Made by a program: the position numbers and the translations under genes | The notes under the pieces: model-generated | What the model saw: only the letters and a program-made list of their open reading frames with translations | Databases searched by the model: none | Told to the model about the DNA's origin: nothing | In this document: in pieces, positions 1-13,399 of the stretch | Layout of the letters: every line of letters starts with the position of its first letter | Numbering within the stretch: position 1 is the stretch's first letter | NCBI GenBank assembly: GCA_032622095.1 | Contig: CP136064.1 | Span: forward strand, 257,587,863 to 257,651,862 | Reading direction: 5' to 3' | Origin: Siphonodentalium dalli | Taxonomy: Eukaryota > Mollusca > Scaphopoda > Gadilida > Siphonodentaliidae | DNA length: 64,000 nucleotides

Positions 1-247
1 ATGAGTTCTATGCCTATGGCCCATAACGATTTTGTCCGCGCTTTCATCGATGAGTTATCTCCCTTTATTTGAAAAAATGTCATTTTATTATCTCGGAAAT
101 TATAAGAAGCAGAACATCGAAAATTAGACCGTATGCACATCTCGATATGCACTACTGCCCACGGGCATAAAAACTTGTGTCCGCGCTTTCCCTGAAGAGT
201 TACCGCCCATAAATAGGCGCACACTATACACCAGTAAGAATAAACCG

Positions 248-282
<35 letters not shown>

Positions 283-1775
283 GTACAGAGCTCTAAAAAT
301 TTTATTGCATATTCCGAATTGGACTAGAGATTAGGACACGAATATACCGCTTAAAAATGTTTTTAACCAGGACTTTCCGCGTTACGGTGTACGGAAATAT
401 TGCAACTATTTTCCCGCCAAATCTAAACCGGCTGATTAAAGAGCAAGATAATGTCGTAGCAAGTACGTTGACATACTTTATGTACGTGCCGGAAGTTTGA
501 CGGCTATACTATAAATGTAACATGCCCAATGGAGAATGCGTGTCAGGGTGGTTTGAGACTTTAGGAAAATTCCACGAAAATTGCAAAGGGGGGAAAATTC
601 AAACATCGATATAATTTTTTTTGACGAGTACATCTGATGGCTAGTGTTCACGCGCATCTAGAGCACAATTTTCTAATTTTCAGATGGAACGGTTTACTCG
701 TGACAACGCTATATATCATAAATATGTATACGTGTGTAGTCTATCACTAGCCGATTTTTAGCCCCAAATCCAAACGGGCTAATGTAGGAGCGACTTTCAC
801 GCAGGAGCATGTAAGCCGGTATAATGTAGGCACGCCTACAAAATTTGACCGCTCTACTATAAACGCAACCTGCTCAAGGGAGTGTTTTTGTCGGTTGGGT
901 TCAGATTTGGCAAATTCCACCGAAGATCAAATGGGAAAAATTACTCCGAAAATCAGATATTGAGATAAAAACTTTTCGACGAGTGGATGTGATAAGTAGT
1001 ATCTAAACGCAAGATTAGTACGCTTTTTAAAGATTTAGATTTGACGGTTTAACGCTGGTAGTGTATAACGTTGTAACGGGTGATATATATTACTGAAAAT
1101 CAAACCCTCTCTTCATGACGCAAATTCAAACGGACTTGTCAAGAAGCAAGGCAAATGCATGAACATGCTCACCGATATACTATATAGGTATGCCCGCTCT
1201 ACTATAAAAGTAACCTATTGTCACGATTTGACCTGTCCAAAACACTCCCCGGACAAAAGTTTCCCTAGGTATCAAATTTCGTCGAAATCCGTTCGCTTTA
1301 CTCGATTTTACCTTGAACTGACCATTTCGAAGGGCAATGTCAGGTCGGGGTCACGATTTGACCCACCCAAAAGACTCCCCGGACAAAAGTACTCCTAGGC
1401 ACCAAATTTGGTTGAAATCCGTCTGTTTTACCAGATTTGACCTTGGATTGACATTTTTGAAGGTCAACGTCATGTCGCGGTCACGATTTGACCCGTCCAA
1501 AACACTCCCTGGACAAAAGTACCCATATTTATCAAATTTTGTCAAAATCCGTCCAGCAGTTTTCCCGGTCATAGCTAACAGACAACCAAACAGACAGAAG
1601 TCCCAAAATATATATAAAATTTAGAAATGTTAATGCAAGTGCACCATCAGATCATAAGACACCAATACGTTGTCGCATGAAGAGGAACACACATATACGC
1701 ATAGCACTCACATGGGATGGGATGGTATACCATGGAAGTATATCTGATTCCATGGAATCTGACCTCTAGTTATTA
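1..1775. repeat. Left flanking block of the 2-kb macrosatellite region
   Basis: No gene is seen. The block is a diverged copy of 7918-9441: both contain a T-rich tract, a shared stretch beginning TACAGAGCTCTAA, then 130-bp tandem units, and both end in the palindromic stretch ATTCCATGGAAT followed by CTGACCTCTAGTT. Its first 230 bases also match part of the 2019-bp unit (for example 1860-2095). A run of about 29 T lies near 250. Short open frames here have no recognisable protein signature. Confidence 0.75.
1195..1575. repeat. 130-bp tandem units
   Basis: About three units share CACGATTTGACC at roughly 1219, 1350 and 1480, giving a 130-bp period. The same unit recurs at about 9110-9380 and 13440-13960. 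Copies here end beside a CAGACA-rich stretch at 1578-1603, the order seen in pearl-like elements (core repeats, then microsatellite). Confidence 0.75.
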
Positions 1776-4700
1776 TTATTATACTACAGTATTTTTCAAC
1801 GCCCTAATATCTGAAAGTATTAGGATTAGAAAACTCAAGATTGGTAAGTATATTGGGGTAAATGAGTTTTATGCCTTTGGCTTATAACGAATATTGTCTG
1901 CATTTATCCCACGGAGTTATCTCCCTTTATATAAAACAATGTGATTTTATTATCTCGGAAATTATAAGGAGCAGAGCATCGAAAATTGGACCGTATGCAC
2001 ACCTCGATATGCCCTACTGACCACGGGCATCAAAACTTGTGTCCGCGCTTTTCCTGAGGAGTTACCGCCCATAAATAGGCAAACCTCTATTTGATTTACT
2101 ATGCTGTACTCTCGTAGCATTCCAGATAACTGCATTTAGTTTTCACAGTCGTGTTGATCGTTGTCAGTTTAGTCCGAGAAACAAAATTGGACAGGGTCGG
2201 CCATATATTTTGATGCTGGGGTGGGGGCAAAATTTTCGAAAAAAAAAGTTTTGATCGACATTCATCTATTTAAGTATGTGGATTCCCTGCACGAAAACAA
2301 ACCCACACCGGAAAGGATTTTTGAAATCCGAGAAGAAATGCAAGAGTTACGGGCCCTCAAAGTTTGAAATTTGGGCCCATGTGCTTGATAACACATCTCC
2401 TCCGAAGATGTCGAAGTTTGGATGTCATCTGATACGCCAACGTGTGCGGACGAAAGAGGGCACGCGGTGGGCCAAATTTTGCCAGTGTCTGTTCAGTATT
2501 GTGGGTCTGGGGAGGGGTGGTCCGTGGTACCAATTTTTAATTCTTCTCCGAATCAGATGAAACTTGGAATATAACATCTGCAACATCAGCCGATCTAGAA
2601 ACTGAAAACATTTCGAAAATCCATCGAAAAATGAAAGAATTGCGGGCCCTCAAACTTTGCAATTTTGGGCCCATGTGCTTGATAACACATCTCCTCCGAA
2701 GATATCGAACATAGGATGTCATCTGATACGCCAATGTGTGCGAACTGAAGAGGGCACGCGGCTGGCCAAATTTTGCCAGCGTCGGTTCATTATTGTGGGT
2801 CTGGGGAGGGGTGGTCCGTGGTACCAATTTTTAATTATTCTCGGAATCAGATGAAACTTGGAATATAACATCTGCACCATCAGCCGATCTAGAAACTGGA
2901 AGAATTTCGAAAATTCATCGAAAACTAAAAGAATCGCGGGCCCTCAAACTTTGCAATTTTGGGCCCATGTGCTTGATAACACATCTCCGAAGATATCGAA
3001 CATAGGATGTCATCTGATACAAAAATGCGTACGGACTGAAGACGGCACGCGGTGGGCCAAATTTTGCCAGTGTCGGTTCGGTATTGTGGGTCTGGGGAGG
3101 GGTGGTCAGTGGTACCAATTTTTAATTCTTTTCCGAATCAGATGAAACTTAGAATATAACATCTGCAACATCAGCCGATCTCGAAGCTGAAAACAGATCG
3201 TAAATACGTTGGGAAATGGCGGAGATTTTGGCCGTCCAATTTTGAATTTGGGCCCATATGCTTTCCAATAATCAAAGTGTTATCCGTCTCCAAATCAGAT
3301 GAAATTTATACTATGCAATCTATGTTAGCGACAGATCGCAAAACTGAAAATAATTTTAAAATCCGTTGGAAACTAACGGAGTTACGGGCCCTCAAACTTC
3401 GCATTTTGTGCCAGGGTTGATGTTTTCCCAATCCCGTCACCCAATTTCGAGGCAGGGGTGGGGTCGCGTCCACACACTTGAGATCAACCTACACATGTTA
3501 GGACAACATATACTCACCATACTTCATATTTTCCGTCCCTAAACTGCGATTCTTTCCACTCATGATTTTCCCTATTATTATACTTCCATGGTGTAACCAA
3601 GGAAGTATATTGTTTTTGTACTCGTGCCGTTTTCCGTTTATTTGGAAATACTCAGAAACTAATGACAGTAGGAACGTGAAATCTCTAGCGATTGTAGGCA
3701 TTCAATGTCTACTAAAAATAAAGGTATCCGCATGTTGGTCCAATATCTTTTAACAGAGTTATTGGCCTTTTTCGATTATTTTTCATTATTATTATTATTA
3801 TACTACAGTATTTTTCAACGCCCTAATATCTGAAAGTATTAGGATTAGAAAACTCAAGATTGGTAAGTATATTGGGGTAAATGAGTTTTATGCCTTTGGC
3901 TTATAACGAATATTGTCTGCATTTATCCCACGGAGTTATCTCCCTTTATATAAAACAATGTGATTTTATTATCTCGGAAATTATAAGGAGCAGAGCATCG
4001 AAAATTGGACCGTATGCACACCTCGATATGCCCTACTGACCACGGGCATCAAAACTTGTGTCCGCGCTTTTCCTGAGGAGTTACCGCCCATAAATAGGCA
4101 AACCTCTATTTGATTTACTATGCTGTACTCTCGTAGCATTCCAGATAACTGCATTTAGTTTTCACAGTCGTGTTGATCGTTGTCAGTTTAGTCCGAGAAA
4201 CAAAATTGGACAGGGTCGGCCATATATTTTGATGCTGGGGTTGGGGCAAAATTTTCGAAAAAAAAAGTTTTGATCGACATTCATCTATTTAAGTATGTGG
4301 ATTCCCTGCACGAAAACAAACCCACACCGGAAAGGATTTTTGAAATCCGAGAAGAAATGCAAGAGTTACGGGCCCTCAAAGTTTGAAATTTGGGCCCATG
4401 TGCTTGATAACACATCTCCTCCGAAGATGTCGAAGTTTGGATGTCATCTGATACGCCAACGTGTGCGGACGAAAGAGGGCACGCGGTGGGCCAAATTTTG
4501 CCAGTGTCTGTTCAGTATTGTGGGTCTGGGGAGGGGTGGTCCGTGGTACCAATTTTTAATTCTTCTCCGAATCAGATGAAACTTGGAATATAACATCTGC
4601 AACATCAGCCGATCTAGAAACTGAAAACATTTCGAAAATCCATCGAAAAATGAAAGAATTGCGGGCCCTCAAACTTTGCAATTTTGGGCCCATGTGCTTG

Positions 4701-7700
4701 ATAACACATCTCCTCCGAAGATATCGAACATAGGATGTCATCTGATACGCCAATGTGTGCGGACTGAAGAGGGCACGCGGCTGGCCAAATTTTGCCAGCG
4801 TCGGTTCATTATTGTGGGTCTGGGGAGGGGTGGTCCGTGGTACCAATTTTTAATTATTCTCGGAATCAGATGAAACTTGGAATATAACATCTGCACCATC
4901 AGCCGATCTAGAAACTGGAAGAATTTCGAAAATTTATCGAAAACTAAAAGAATCGCGGGCCCTCAAACTTTGCAATTTTGGGCCCATGTGCTTGATAACA
5001 CATCTCCGAAGATATCGAACATAGGATGTCATCTGATACAAAAATGCGTACGGACTGAAGACGGCACGCGGTGGGCCAAATTTTGCCAGTGTCGGTTCGG
5101 TATTGTGGGTCTGGGGAGGGGTGGTCAGTGGTACCAATTTTTAATTCTTTTCCGAATCAGATGAAACTTAGAATATAACATCTGCAACATCAGCCGATCT
5201 CGAAGCTGAAAACAGATCGTAAATACGTTGGGAAATGGCGGAGATTTTGGCCGTCCAATTTTGAATTTGGGCCCATATGCTTTCCAATAATCAAAGTGTT
5301 ATCCGTCTCCAAATCAGATGAAATTTATACTATGCAATCTATGTTAGCGACAGATCGCAAAACTGAAAATAATTTTAAAATCCGTTGGAAACTAACGGAG
5401 TTACGGGCCCTCAAACTTCGCATTTTGTGCCAGGGTTGATGTTTTCCCAATCCCGTCACCCAATTTCGAGGCAGGGGTGGGGTCGCGTCCACACACTTGA
5501 GATCAACCTACACATGTTAGGACAACATATACTCACCATACTTCATATTTTCCGTCCCTAAACTGCGATTCTTTCCACTCATGATTTTCCCTATTATTAT
5601 ACTTCCATGGTGTAACCAAGGAAGTATATTGTTTTTGTACTCGTGCCGTTTTCCGTTTATTTGGAAATACTCAGAAACTAATGACAGTAGGAACGTGAAA
5701 TCTCTAGCGATTGTAGGCATTCAATGTCTACTAAAAATAAAGGTATCCGCATGTTGGTCCAATATCTTTTAACAGAGTTATTGGCCTTTTTCGATTATTT
5801 TTCATTATTATTATTATTATACTACAGTATTTTTCAACGCCCTAATATCTGAAAGTATTAGGATTAGAAAACTCAAGATTGGTAAGTATATTGGGGTAAA
5901 TGAGTTTTATGCCTTTGGCTTATAACGAATATTGTCTGCATTTATCCCACGGAGTTATCTCCCTTTATATAAAACAATGTGATTTTATTATCTCGGAAAT
6001 TATAAGGAGCAGAGCATCGAAAATTGGACCGTATGCACACCTCGATATGCCCTACTGACCACGGGCATCAAAACTTGTGTCCGCGCTTTTCCTGAGGAGT
6101 TACCGCCCATAAATAGGCAAACCTCTATTTGATTTACTATGCTGTACTCTCGTAGCATTCCAGATAACTGCATTTAGTTTTCACAGTCGTGTTGATCGTT
6201 GTCAGTTTAGTCCGAGAAACAAAATTGGACAGGGTCGGCCATATATTTTGATGCTGGGGTGGGGGCAAAATTTTCGAAAAAAAAAGTTTTGATCGACATT
6301 CATCTATTTAAGTATGTGGATTCCCTGCACGAAAACAAACCCACACCGGAAAGGATTTTTGAAATCCGAGAAGAAATGCAAGAGTTACGGGCCCTCAAAG
6401 TTTGAAATTTGGGCCCATGTGCTTGATAACACATCTCCTCCGAAGATGTCGAAGTTTGGATGTCATCTGATACGCCAACGTGTGCGGACGAAAGAGGGCA
6501 CGCGGTGGGCCAAATTTTGCCAGTGTCTGTTCAGTATTGTGGGTCTGGGGAGGGGTGGTCCGTGGTACCAATTTTTAATTCTTCTCCGAATCAGATGAAA
6601 CTTGGAATATAACATCTGCAACATCAGCCGATCTAGAAACTGAAAACATTTCGAAAATCCATCGAAAAATGAAAGAATTGCGGGCCCTCAAACTTTGCAA
6701 TTTTGGGCCCATGTGCTTGATAACACATCTCCTCCGAAGATATCGAACATAGGATGTCATCTGATACGCCAATGTGTGCGAACTGAAGAGGGCACGCGGC
6801 TGGCCAAATTTTGCCAGCGTCGGTTCATTATTGTGGGTCTGGGGAGGGGTGGTCCGTGGTACCAATTTTTAATTATTCTCGGAATCAGATGAAACTTGGA
6901 ATATAACATCTGCACCATCAGCCGATCTAGAAACTGGAAGAATTTCGAAAATTCATCGAAAACTAAAAGAATCGCGGGCCCTCAAACTTTGCAATTTTGG
7001 GCCCATGTGCTTGATAACACATCTCCGAAGATATCGAACATAGGATGTCATCTGATACAAAAATGCGTACGGACTGAAGACGGCACGCGGTGGGCCAAAT
7101 TTTGCCAGTGTCGGTTCGGTATTGTGGGTCTGGGGAGGGGTGGTCAGTGGTACCAATTTTTAATTCTTTTCCGAATCAGATGAAACTTAGAATATAACAT
7201 CTGCAACATCAGCCGATCTCGAAGCTGAAAACAGATCGTAAATACGTTGGGAAATGGCGGAGATTTTGGCCGTCCAATTTTGAATTTGGGCCCATATGCT
7301 TTCCAATAATCAAAGTGTTATCCGTCTCCAAATCAGATGAAATTTATACTATGCAATCTATGTTAGCGACAGATCGCAAAACTGAAAATAATTTTAAAAT
7401 CCGTTGGAAACTAACGGAGTTACGGGCCCTCAAACTTCGCATTTTGTGCCAGGGTTGATGTTTTCCCAATCCCGTCACCCAATTTCGAGGCAGGGGTGGG
7501 GTCGCGTCCACACACTTGAGATCAACCTACACATGTTAGGACAACATATACTCACCATACTTCATATTTTCCGTCCCTAAACTGCGATTCTTTCCACTCA
7601 TGATTTTCCCTATTATTATACTTCCATGGTGTAACCAAGGAAGTATATTGTTTTTGTACTCGTGCCGTTTTCCGTTTATTTGGAAATACTCAGAAACTAA

Positions 7701-8135
7701 TGACAGTAGGAACGTGAAATCTCTAGCGATTGTAGGCATTCAATGTCTACTAAAAATAAAGGTATCCGCATGTTGGTCCAATATCTTTTAACAGAGTTAT
7801 TGGCCTTTTTCGATTATTTTTCATTATTATTATTATTATACTACAGTATTTTTCAACGCCCTAATATCTGAAAGTATTAGGATTAGAAAACTCAAGATTG
7901 GTAAGTATATTGGGGTAAATGAGTTTTATGCCTTTGGCTTATAACGAATATTGTCTGCATTTATCCCACGGAGTTATCTCCCTTTATATAAAACAATGTG
8001 ATTTTATTATCTCGGAAATTATAAGGAGCAGAGCATCGAAAATTGGACCGTATGCACACCTCGATATGCCCTACTGACCACGGGCATCAAAACTTGTGTC
8101 CGCGCTTTTCCTGAGGAGTTACCGCCCATAAATAG
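1776..8135. repeat. 2019-bp tandem repeat, three full copies plus a partial fourth
   Basis: The landmark ACTACAGTATTTTTCAACGC recurs at 1783, 3802, 5821 and 7840, exactly 2019 bp apart. Full units are about 1776-3794, 3795-5813 and 5814-7832, with a partial unit to about 8135. Copies differ at only a handful of bases. No transposase or reverse-transcriptase frame is present, and open frames of 60-96 codons on both strands repeat with the unit and look non-coding. Confidence 0.95.
2340..3470. repeat. About 290-bp subrepeats inside each 2019-bp unit
   Basis: Within a unit, a module starting near GGGCCCTCAAA, passing CCCATGTGCTTGATAACAC and ending near ACATCTGCAACATCAGCCGA occurs three times (about 2350, 2645 and 2938), with a decayed fourth at about 3230-3460. 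This makes the region a higher-order repeat. The same arrangement recurs in the other two copies at +2019 and +4038. Confidence 0.85.
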
Positions 8136-9441
8136 GGACACACTATACACCAGGATGAATAAACCAAGGTTTTTTTTTTTTTTTTTACAGAGCTCTAATT
8201 TTTTTATTGCATATTCCGAATTGGACTAGAGATTAGGACTCGAATATACTGCTTAAAAATGTTTTTACCCAGGGCTTTCCGTGTTACTGGGTACGGCAAT
8301 ATTGCAACTATTTTTCCTGCCAAATCCAAACCGGCTGGTTAAAGAGCAAGATAATGTCGTAGAATGTACATTGACATAGTTTATGTACGTCCCAGAAGTT
8401 TGACGGCTATCCTATAAATGTAACATGCCCAACGGAGAATGTGTGTCAGTGTGGGTTGAGACTTTAGGAAAATTCCACGAAAATTGCAAAGGGGTGAAAC
8501 TTCAAACATCGAGATAATGTTTTTTGACGCGTACATCTGATGGCTAGTATTAACGCGCATCCAGAGGGCGATTTTCTAATTTTCAGATGGAACGGTTTAC
8601 TCGTGACAACGCTATATATCATAAAAATGTATACTTATGTAGTCTATCACTAGCCGAGTTTTTAGCCCCAAATCCAAACGGGCTAATGTAGGAGCGAGTT
8701 TCACGCAGGAGCATGTAAGACGGTATACTGTCGGTATGCCTTCAAAATTTGACCGCTCTACTATAAACGCAACCTGCTCAAGGGAGTGTTTGTGTCGGGT
8801 GGGTTCAGATTTGGCAAATTCCACCGAAGATCACATGGGGAAAATTACTCCGAAAATCTGATATTGAGATAAAAACTTTTCGACGACTGGATGTGATAAG
8901 TAGTATCTAAACGCAAGATTAGTACACTTTTTAATGATTTAGATTGGACGGTTTAACCCTGGTAGAGTATAAAGTTGTAACGGGTGATATATATTACTCA
9001 AATTCAAACCCTCTCTTCAAGACGCAAATTCAAACGGACTTATCAAGAAGCAAGGCAAATGCATGAATATGCTCACCGATATACTATATAGGTATGTCCG
9101 CTCTACTATAAAAGTAACCTATTGTCACGATTTGACCTGTCCAAAACACTCCCCGAACAAAAGTTTTCCTTGGTATCAAATTTCGTCGAAATCCGTTCGT
9201 TTTACCCGATTTGACCTTGAACTGACCATTTCGAAGGTCAATGTCAGGTCGGGGTCACGACTTGACCCGCCCAAAAGACTCCCCGGACAAAAGTACCCCT
9301 AGGTATCAAATTTCGTGGAAATCCGTCTGTTTTACCCGATTTGACCTTCGATTGACCATTTTGAAGACCAAGGTCAGGTCGGGATGGGATGGGATGGAAT
9401 ACCATGGAAGTATATCTGATTCCATGGAATCTGACCTCTAG
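7918..9441. repeat. Right flanking block, related to 1-1775
   Basis: The last partial 2019-bp unit passes at about 8135 into sequence similar to 200-1769: a T tract, 130-bp units at about 9110-9380, a GGGAT microsatellite-like stretch, and the same end with ATTCCATGGAAT and CTGACCTCTAGTT. No gene is supported. The block is shorter than the left one because the CAGACA-rich stretch and its surroundings are missing. Confidence 0.75.
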
Positions 9442-9944
9442 TTCTCCTTCGTTTATCTGGAAATGTGGTTTTTATTTTGTCCGCCTAGCATACATATCAG
9501 TCAATATATCAGCTCAAGGAAATATAGTATATGTATATGAATGTTCACCATAATGAGAACTTCAAAGAGGTTTTAATTGATTTTATTTGGATTCCTCATA
9601 TTAGGATTATTTCTCTTTGTTTATAAAGAACTGTTGGTATGTGTCATTCCGCACGAATGTCTCAACCATGGATCATCAGATATCAATGTAATTGGGTTGA
9701 GATATTCAATACATATTGAATACGAGAGGCCGATCACGACCGGTAGATGGATGTTTAACCCATACCTTGGCGATAGTGATTTGCTATTTTCAGCTTGGAA
9801 CGATTGTTTATTTAACTCAACGTTAAAATTCATAACATTCAATGTTAATCTTCAACGATTAACAAAAATAACTCTTTTTGTTTAAATCGGATCAAACCCA
9901 TATTCGAAATCGATCTGTATCTATAGCTTTCTTTCATCGGAAAC
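9442..9944. other. Unannotated stretch, no supportable gene
   Basis: A 102-codon open frame (9577-9885, plus) begins with a hydrophobic segment but matches no family I recognise. About 80 bases at 9720-9800 (GAGAGGCCGATCACGA followed by TTTAACCCATACCTTGGCGA) recur at 20135-20200, so at least this part is dispersed repeat. Confidence 0.4.
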
Positions 9945-10502
9945 TTGATCCGTCTTCCAATTGGTCACCAGGTTCCGCTGGAACTTTTCGTTTTCAAGGC
10001 ACACCAGTACATTCTTTTCGACAAACGACCATTTGGATTCGTAACAGATGTGATGCCACTCCTTGAAAAATATGACCTTCTGGTGTTTCTTCTAGATTTC
10101 CTTGACGCTGGGATTTTCCCAGGGAAACAAGAATGGAAGAACCTCGTCAAAACACAAATTGAAAACTGCTACAGGGCAGAGTGCTTGGAATTTATTACTA
10201 GCGATCCTGAGCTGTCATTCCTCGCGCAATGTCACTCCGACCCTCTCACTCTATGGGACGTCTGGTATCTCTATTCCCGGAACCGCCATCGCTCAAGGGA
10301 ACTGCGTAATCTCGCACTTCTCCTGAACAAAACCACATATGCAAACAAGAAAACCATAGTCAGAAATGGTAACGCCACCAATATCATATTATTAGCCATA
10401 AATATAAATTATAATATAATTATACTAGCAGGGTTACCCGGCGTTGCCCAGGTTAATGTATGCTGTGGATATTTGTTGGGAATAGAGAATGCTCTTTCTT
10501 AA
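9945..10502 (+). pseudogene. Unrecognised 185-codon open frame, possibly the tail of a LINE ORF2
   Basis: The frame reads through a Trp- and Leu-rich stretch (around residues 60-130, with SDPLTLWDVWYLYSRNRHR). This resembles the region after the reverse-transcriptase domain in some mollusc non-LTR retrotransposons, just before a C-terminal Cys/His knuckle. No YADD/FADD core or endonuclease motif is present. From about 10428 the sequence is the 5' end of a pearl-like element, so the last 25 or so codons are not original and the coding remnant is probably cut by that insertion. The LINE assignment is a family-level impression. A diverged single-exon host gene cannot be excluded. Confidence 0.3.
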
Positions 10503-13220
10503 AGTGTTAAACGTTTTCTCATAAATTGTATATTCAAATAGCATCACAAAACATGATTATTACAGTCATGGAATATAAGTAGTGGCTCACCTTGTCAATT
10601 GTCATTCTGTTTATCGCGATTAATCCGTTCCACCAATAATGAAGTATTTATTTATTTACAACTGCGTATACATTAGACGTTATAATATGATACACGAACA
10701 TCATAAACACATTAGTTCGATAAAAGATGATAATTGGGTTTTACATATTGAGATGTATCAATCAATCTAGTGAGTTGGACTAAGATCTCGAGGACACCTG
10801 GCTATCCACGAAGATACAGATGTTTCAAAGAAATTTCCAGGTGCTCCTCTGTCCATGGTGCTATATATTGGCTAAATATTCTTAGTTTAAACGAAAAACT
10901 TGCTGCGCTTATATATCAGCTACATGTGCCAGCCACAGAGCGAGATTTTGAGTTGTTTATGTCAGTCGATGAGTCTGTTCTAAAACCCTTGTCAGATGTC
11001 AGTATTGGTAGGATCCTGAAAAGTCTTGTGCTACTAACTGCATTTTCTTGTATATCAGAAGAAACTATATTTGACTGCACACTGTAACCACTATTTTTGA
11101 ACAGACCTTCCATATCTCTTGACAAATTGTAACTTTTTGTGGAAACTGTATTGAATGGAACAGACTAAATATTTTTATTATATATATGCAAACCTCTGAC
11201 GGTTCGAGGTCTCTCAGTTTGCACGAATATATGTATCTCTTCAATAGAATGATAAATATACGTTTAATGCTTCTTCTAGTTATCTCTTTTTGCTAGCTCA
11301 TTGTGTGAATGCCTTGATTGCCATTCCCATGTAAATATGACTGTTAAGAAGATATAATTGTTCAAGTGACTTATGTGGGTCACCATATGTCGGGAATAAT
11401 CGGGATTGTGAAATGTGAACGCCCAACTACTTAAAATGATATGGAGATGGCCTGGTGACTGTATATAACTTATATGTGGATATCGGCGAATAGCAATCTT
11501 ATCAATGATAGTGCATATCCGCTCGCCATCCGTGACGCAAACGACACCAAATGTGATTTAATTCATGGTATATCATTAGAGAAAAACGTGTATGAATTCG
11601 GTGGAATTTTGGTTTATTAAATCAATTGTTGATGCAACGCTGACTCGAACAACGCCATATTGCGAAGGTGATTATATATTCGTATGGTGGAAATCAGCGA
11701 CAAAACTATTTCACCATATTTTGTTAATTTCCCCTCCCACCAACAGCGTCATTTTAGAATATTTTAACCCGCACCATTATCTTCCTTGTAAAAAGTTACC
11801 CCTCTTAGAACGCCTTGGTGCCATCTCGATTGTACCGCGTGAAGTTATATATAGAACGCACACAGACAGACAAAAAGACAGAAAGACAGCACGATTTTAT
11901 TTCTTGTATTATTTGAGAAGAACGTGTCTGAATTTGATGGTAATTGGTACTAAAAATATTTTGTATCAGTTTTGGTGACCCTCCCGTCCCTATTTCGGAC
12001 TCAAGCTGCACACACTAAGACTCATTAGAGATTAGAGATGCATATATAAGAAATTGGTGAAAATTGGCGAGTATACAAATTCGTATCAAATTTAAGGTTC
12101 CCACATCTCTCACCCATAGGGCACCAATTTGGTGTATCTAAACCACACGATAAGATTCCTCGTATCACGGAGAAGAATATGTATCAATCTGGTGGAAATC
12201 GGCACTAAACATATAGATATAAGTTTTTGTGTCCCTCTCATCTCTATACACCACTGACTCGAATGGCCCCACTTGTGACATCCTTAAACCACACGATTAC
12301 ACTCCTGATATCATGGAGATGATTGTTTATAAGTTTGGTGATAATCGGCGACTAAACAATTTTTTTTATCAAATTTGGTGCCAATCCACCCCCTCTCCAT
12401 CTCTCACCCAAACAGCACCACTATGGCTCTTTAAATCACGATTAGATTTCTCGACTCATGGATAAGAAGGTGTATCAATTTGGTGGAAATTGGCGCTAAA
12501 ACAATTGTGCATCAATTTTGGTGCCCCTGTCCCTTTCAATGCAACCCTGACTCGAATGGGGCCACATTTGACAGATAAAAGCCACACCATTAGACTCCTT
12601 ATATCATGGGGATGATTTCGTATAAGTGTGGTGGCAATCGGCGACTTATTATCAAATTTAGTGCCCACCCCTCCCAATCTCTCATCCAAAAACAACAATT
12701 TGGCGTTGTTAAATCGCACAATTAGATTCCTTGTATCATGAAGAAGAATATATATCAATTTGGTGGAAATCGGCGCTAAAATTAGTTGTATCAATTTTTG
12801 TGCCCCTCTCCCCTTCCGTTCATCCCTGGCTCAAACGACGCCACTTTTGTCATATTTAAACCACACCGTTGGATTCTTCATATCATGGGAATGATTATAT
12901 GTAAGTTTCGTGGCAATCGGCGACAGAAAAATAATTTGCCCCCCCCCCCCCCTTCCGGGCACCCCTGACGCGAACGGTGCGACTTTTGCCATATTTGAAC
13001 CACGCCATTAGATTCCTCATATTATGGGGATGATTATATATAAGTTTGGTGGCTATCGGCGACACATTTTTTTTTCTGCCCCTCCCCCTGTTCTGCCCCT
13101 GACAACAACGGCGTCACTTTAGAAAATTCTAACCCCGACCATTATCTTTCTCGTAAAAAGCTACTCCTAGTAGACCCCTTTGGCATCATCTAGATGGTCC
13201 CCTGTGAATTTCTATAGAAC

Positions 13221-13259
<39 letters not shown>

Positions 13260-13275
13260 TTCGCAAATATAGATA
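10425..13275 (+). mobile_element. Pearl-like (Helitron-type non-autonomous) element with ~150-bp core repeats
   Basis: The 5' end ACTAGCAGGGTTACCCGGCG closely matches the start of the element at 53738. From about 11560 to 13140 there are some ten diverged units of about 150 bp, each with an AATTTGGTG motif, a CCACAC/ATTAGATTCC motif and a C-rich stretch. A second partial ending occurs at 11850-11890 (ACAGACAGACAAAAAGACAG). The right end is an (ACAG)n run at 13218-13258 followed by TATAGATATAGAT. The order of cap, tandem core and microsatellite fits pearl/HINE-type elements. No Rep/helicase frame is present. The frame at 10770-11087 is unrecognised. Confidence 0.65.
12947..12964. repeat. Poly-C tract in the tandem core
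   Basis: A run of consecutive C residues lies in the normally C-rich segment of a ~150-bp unit (neighbouring copies read CCCCTCCC or similar). It looks like slippage expansion inside one core unit. The exact length is prone to sequencing error. Confidence 0.6.
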
Positions 13276-13399
13276 TAGATATATACTATAAACTAGCTTT
13301 CAAATTTTATGTGGGAAATTTGCATACTTCCATATTTCAAGTTTTCCCGTTTCTCGTGTTATACATTACATTCTTCAAACTGTCTTCTTTATTACACAA

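Noticed and set aside
2276-7791. Repeated open frames of 63-96 codons in the 2019-bp units
   Set aside because: They recur only because the DNA repeats. They overlap on opposite strands and have no conserved protein features.
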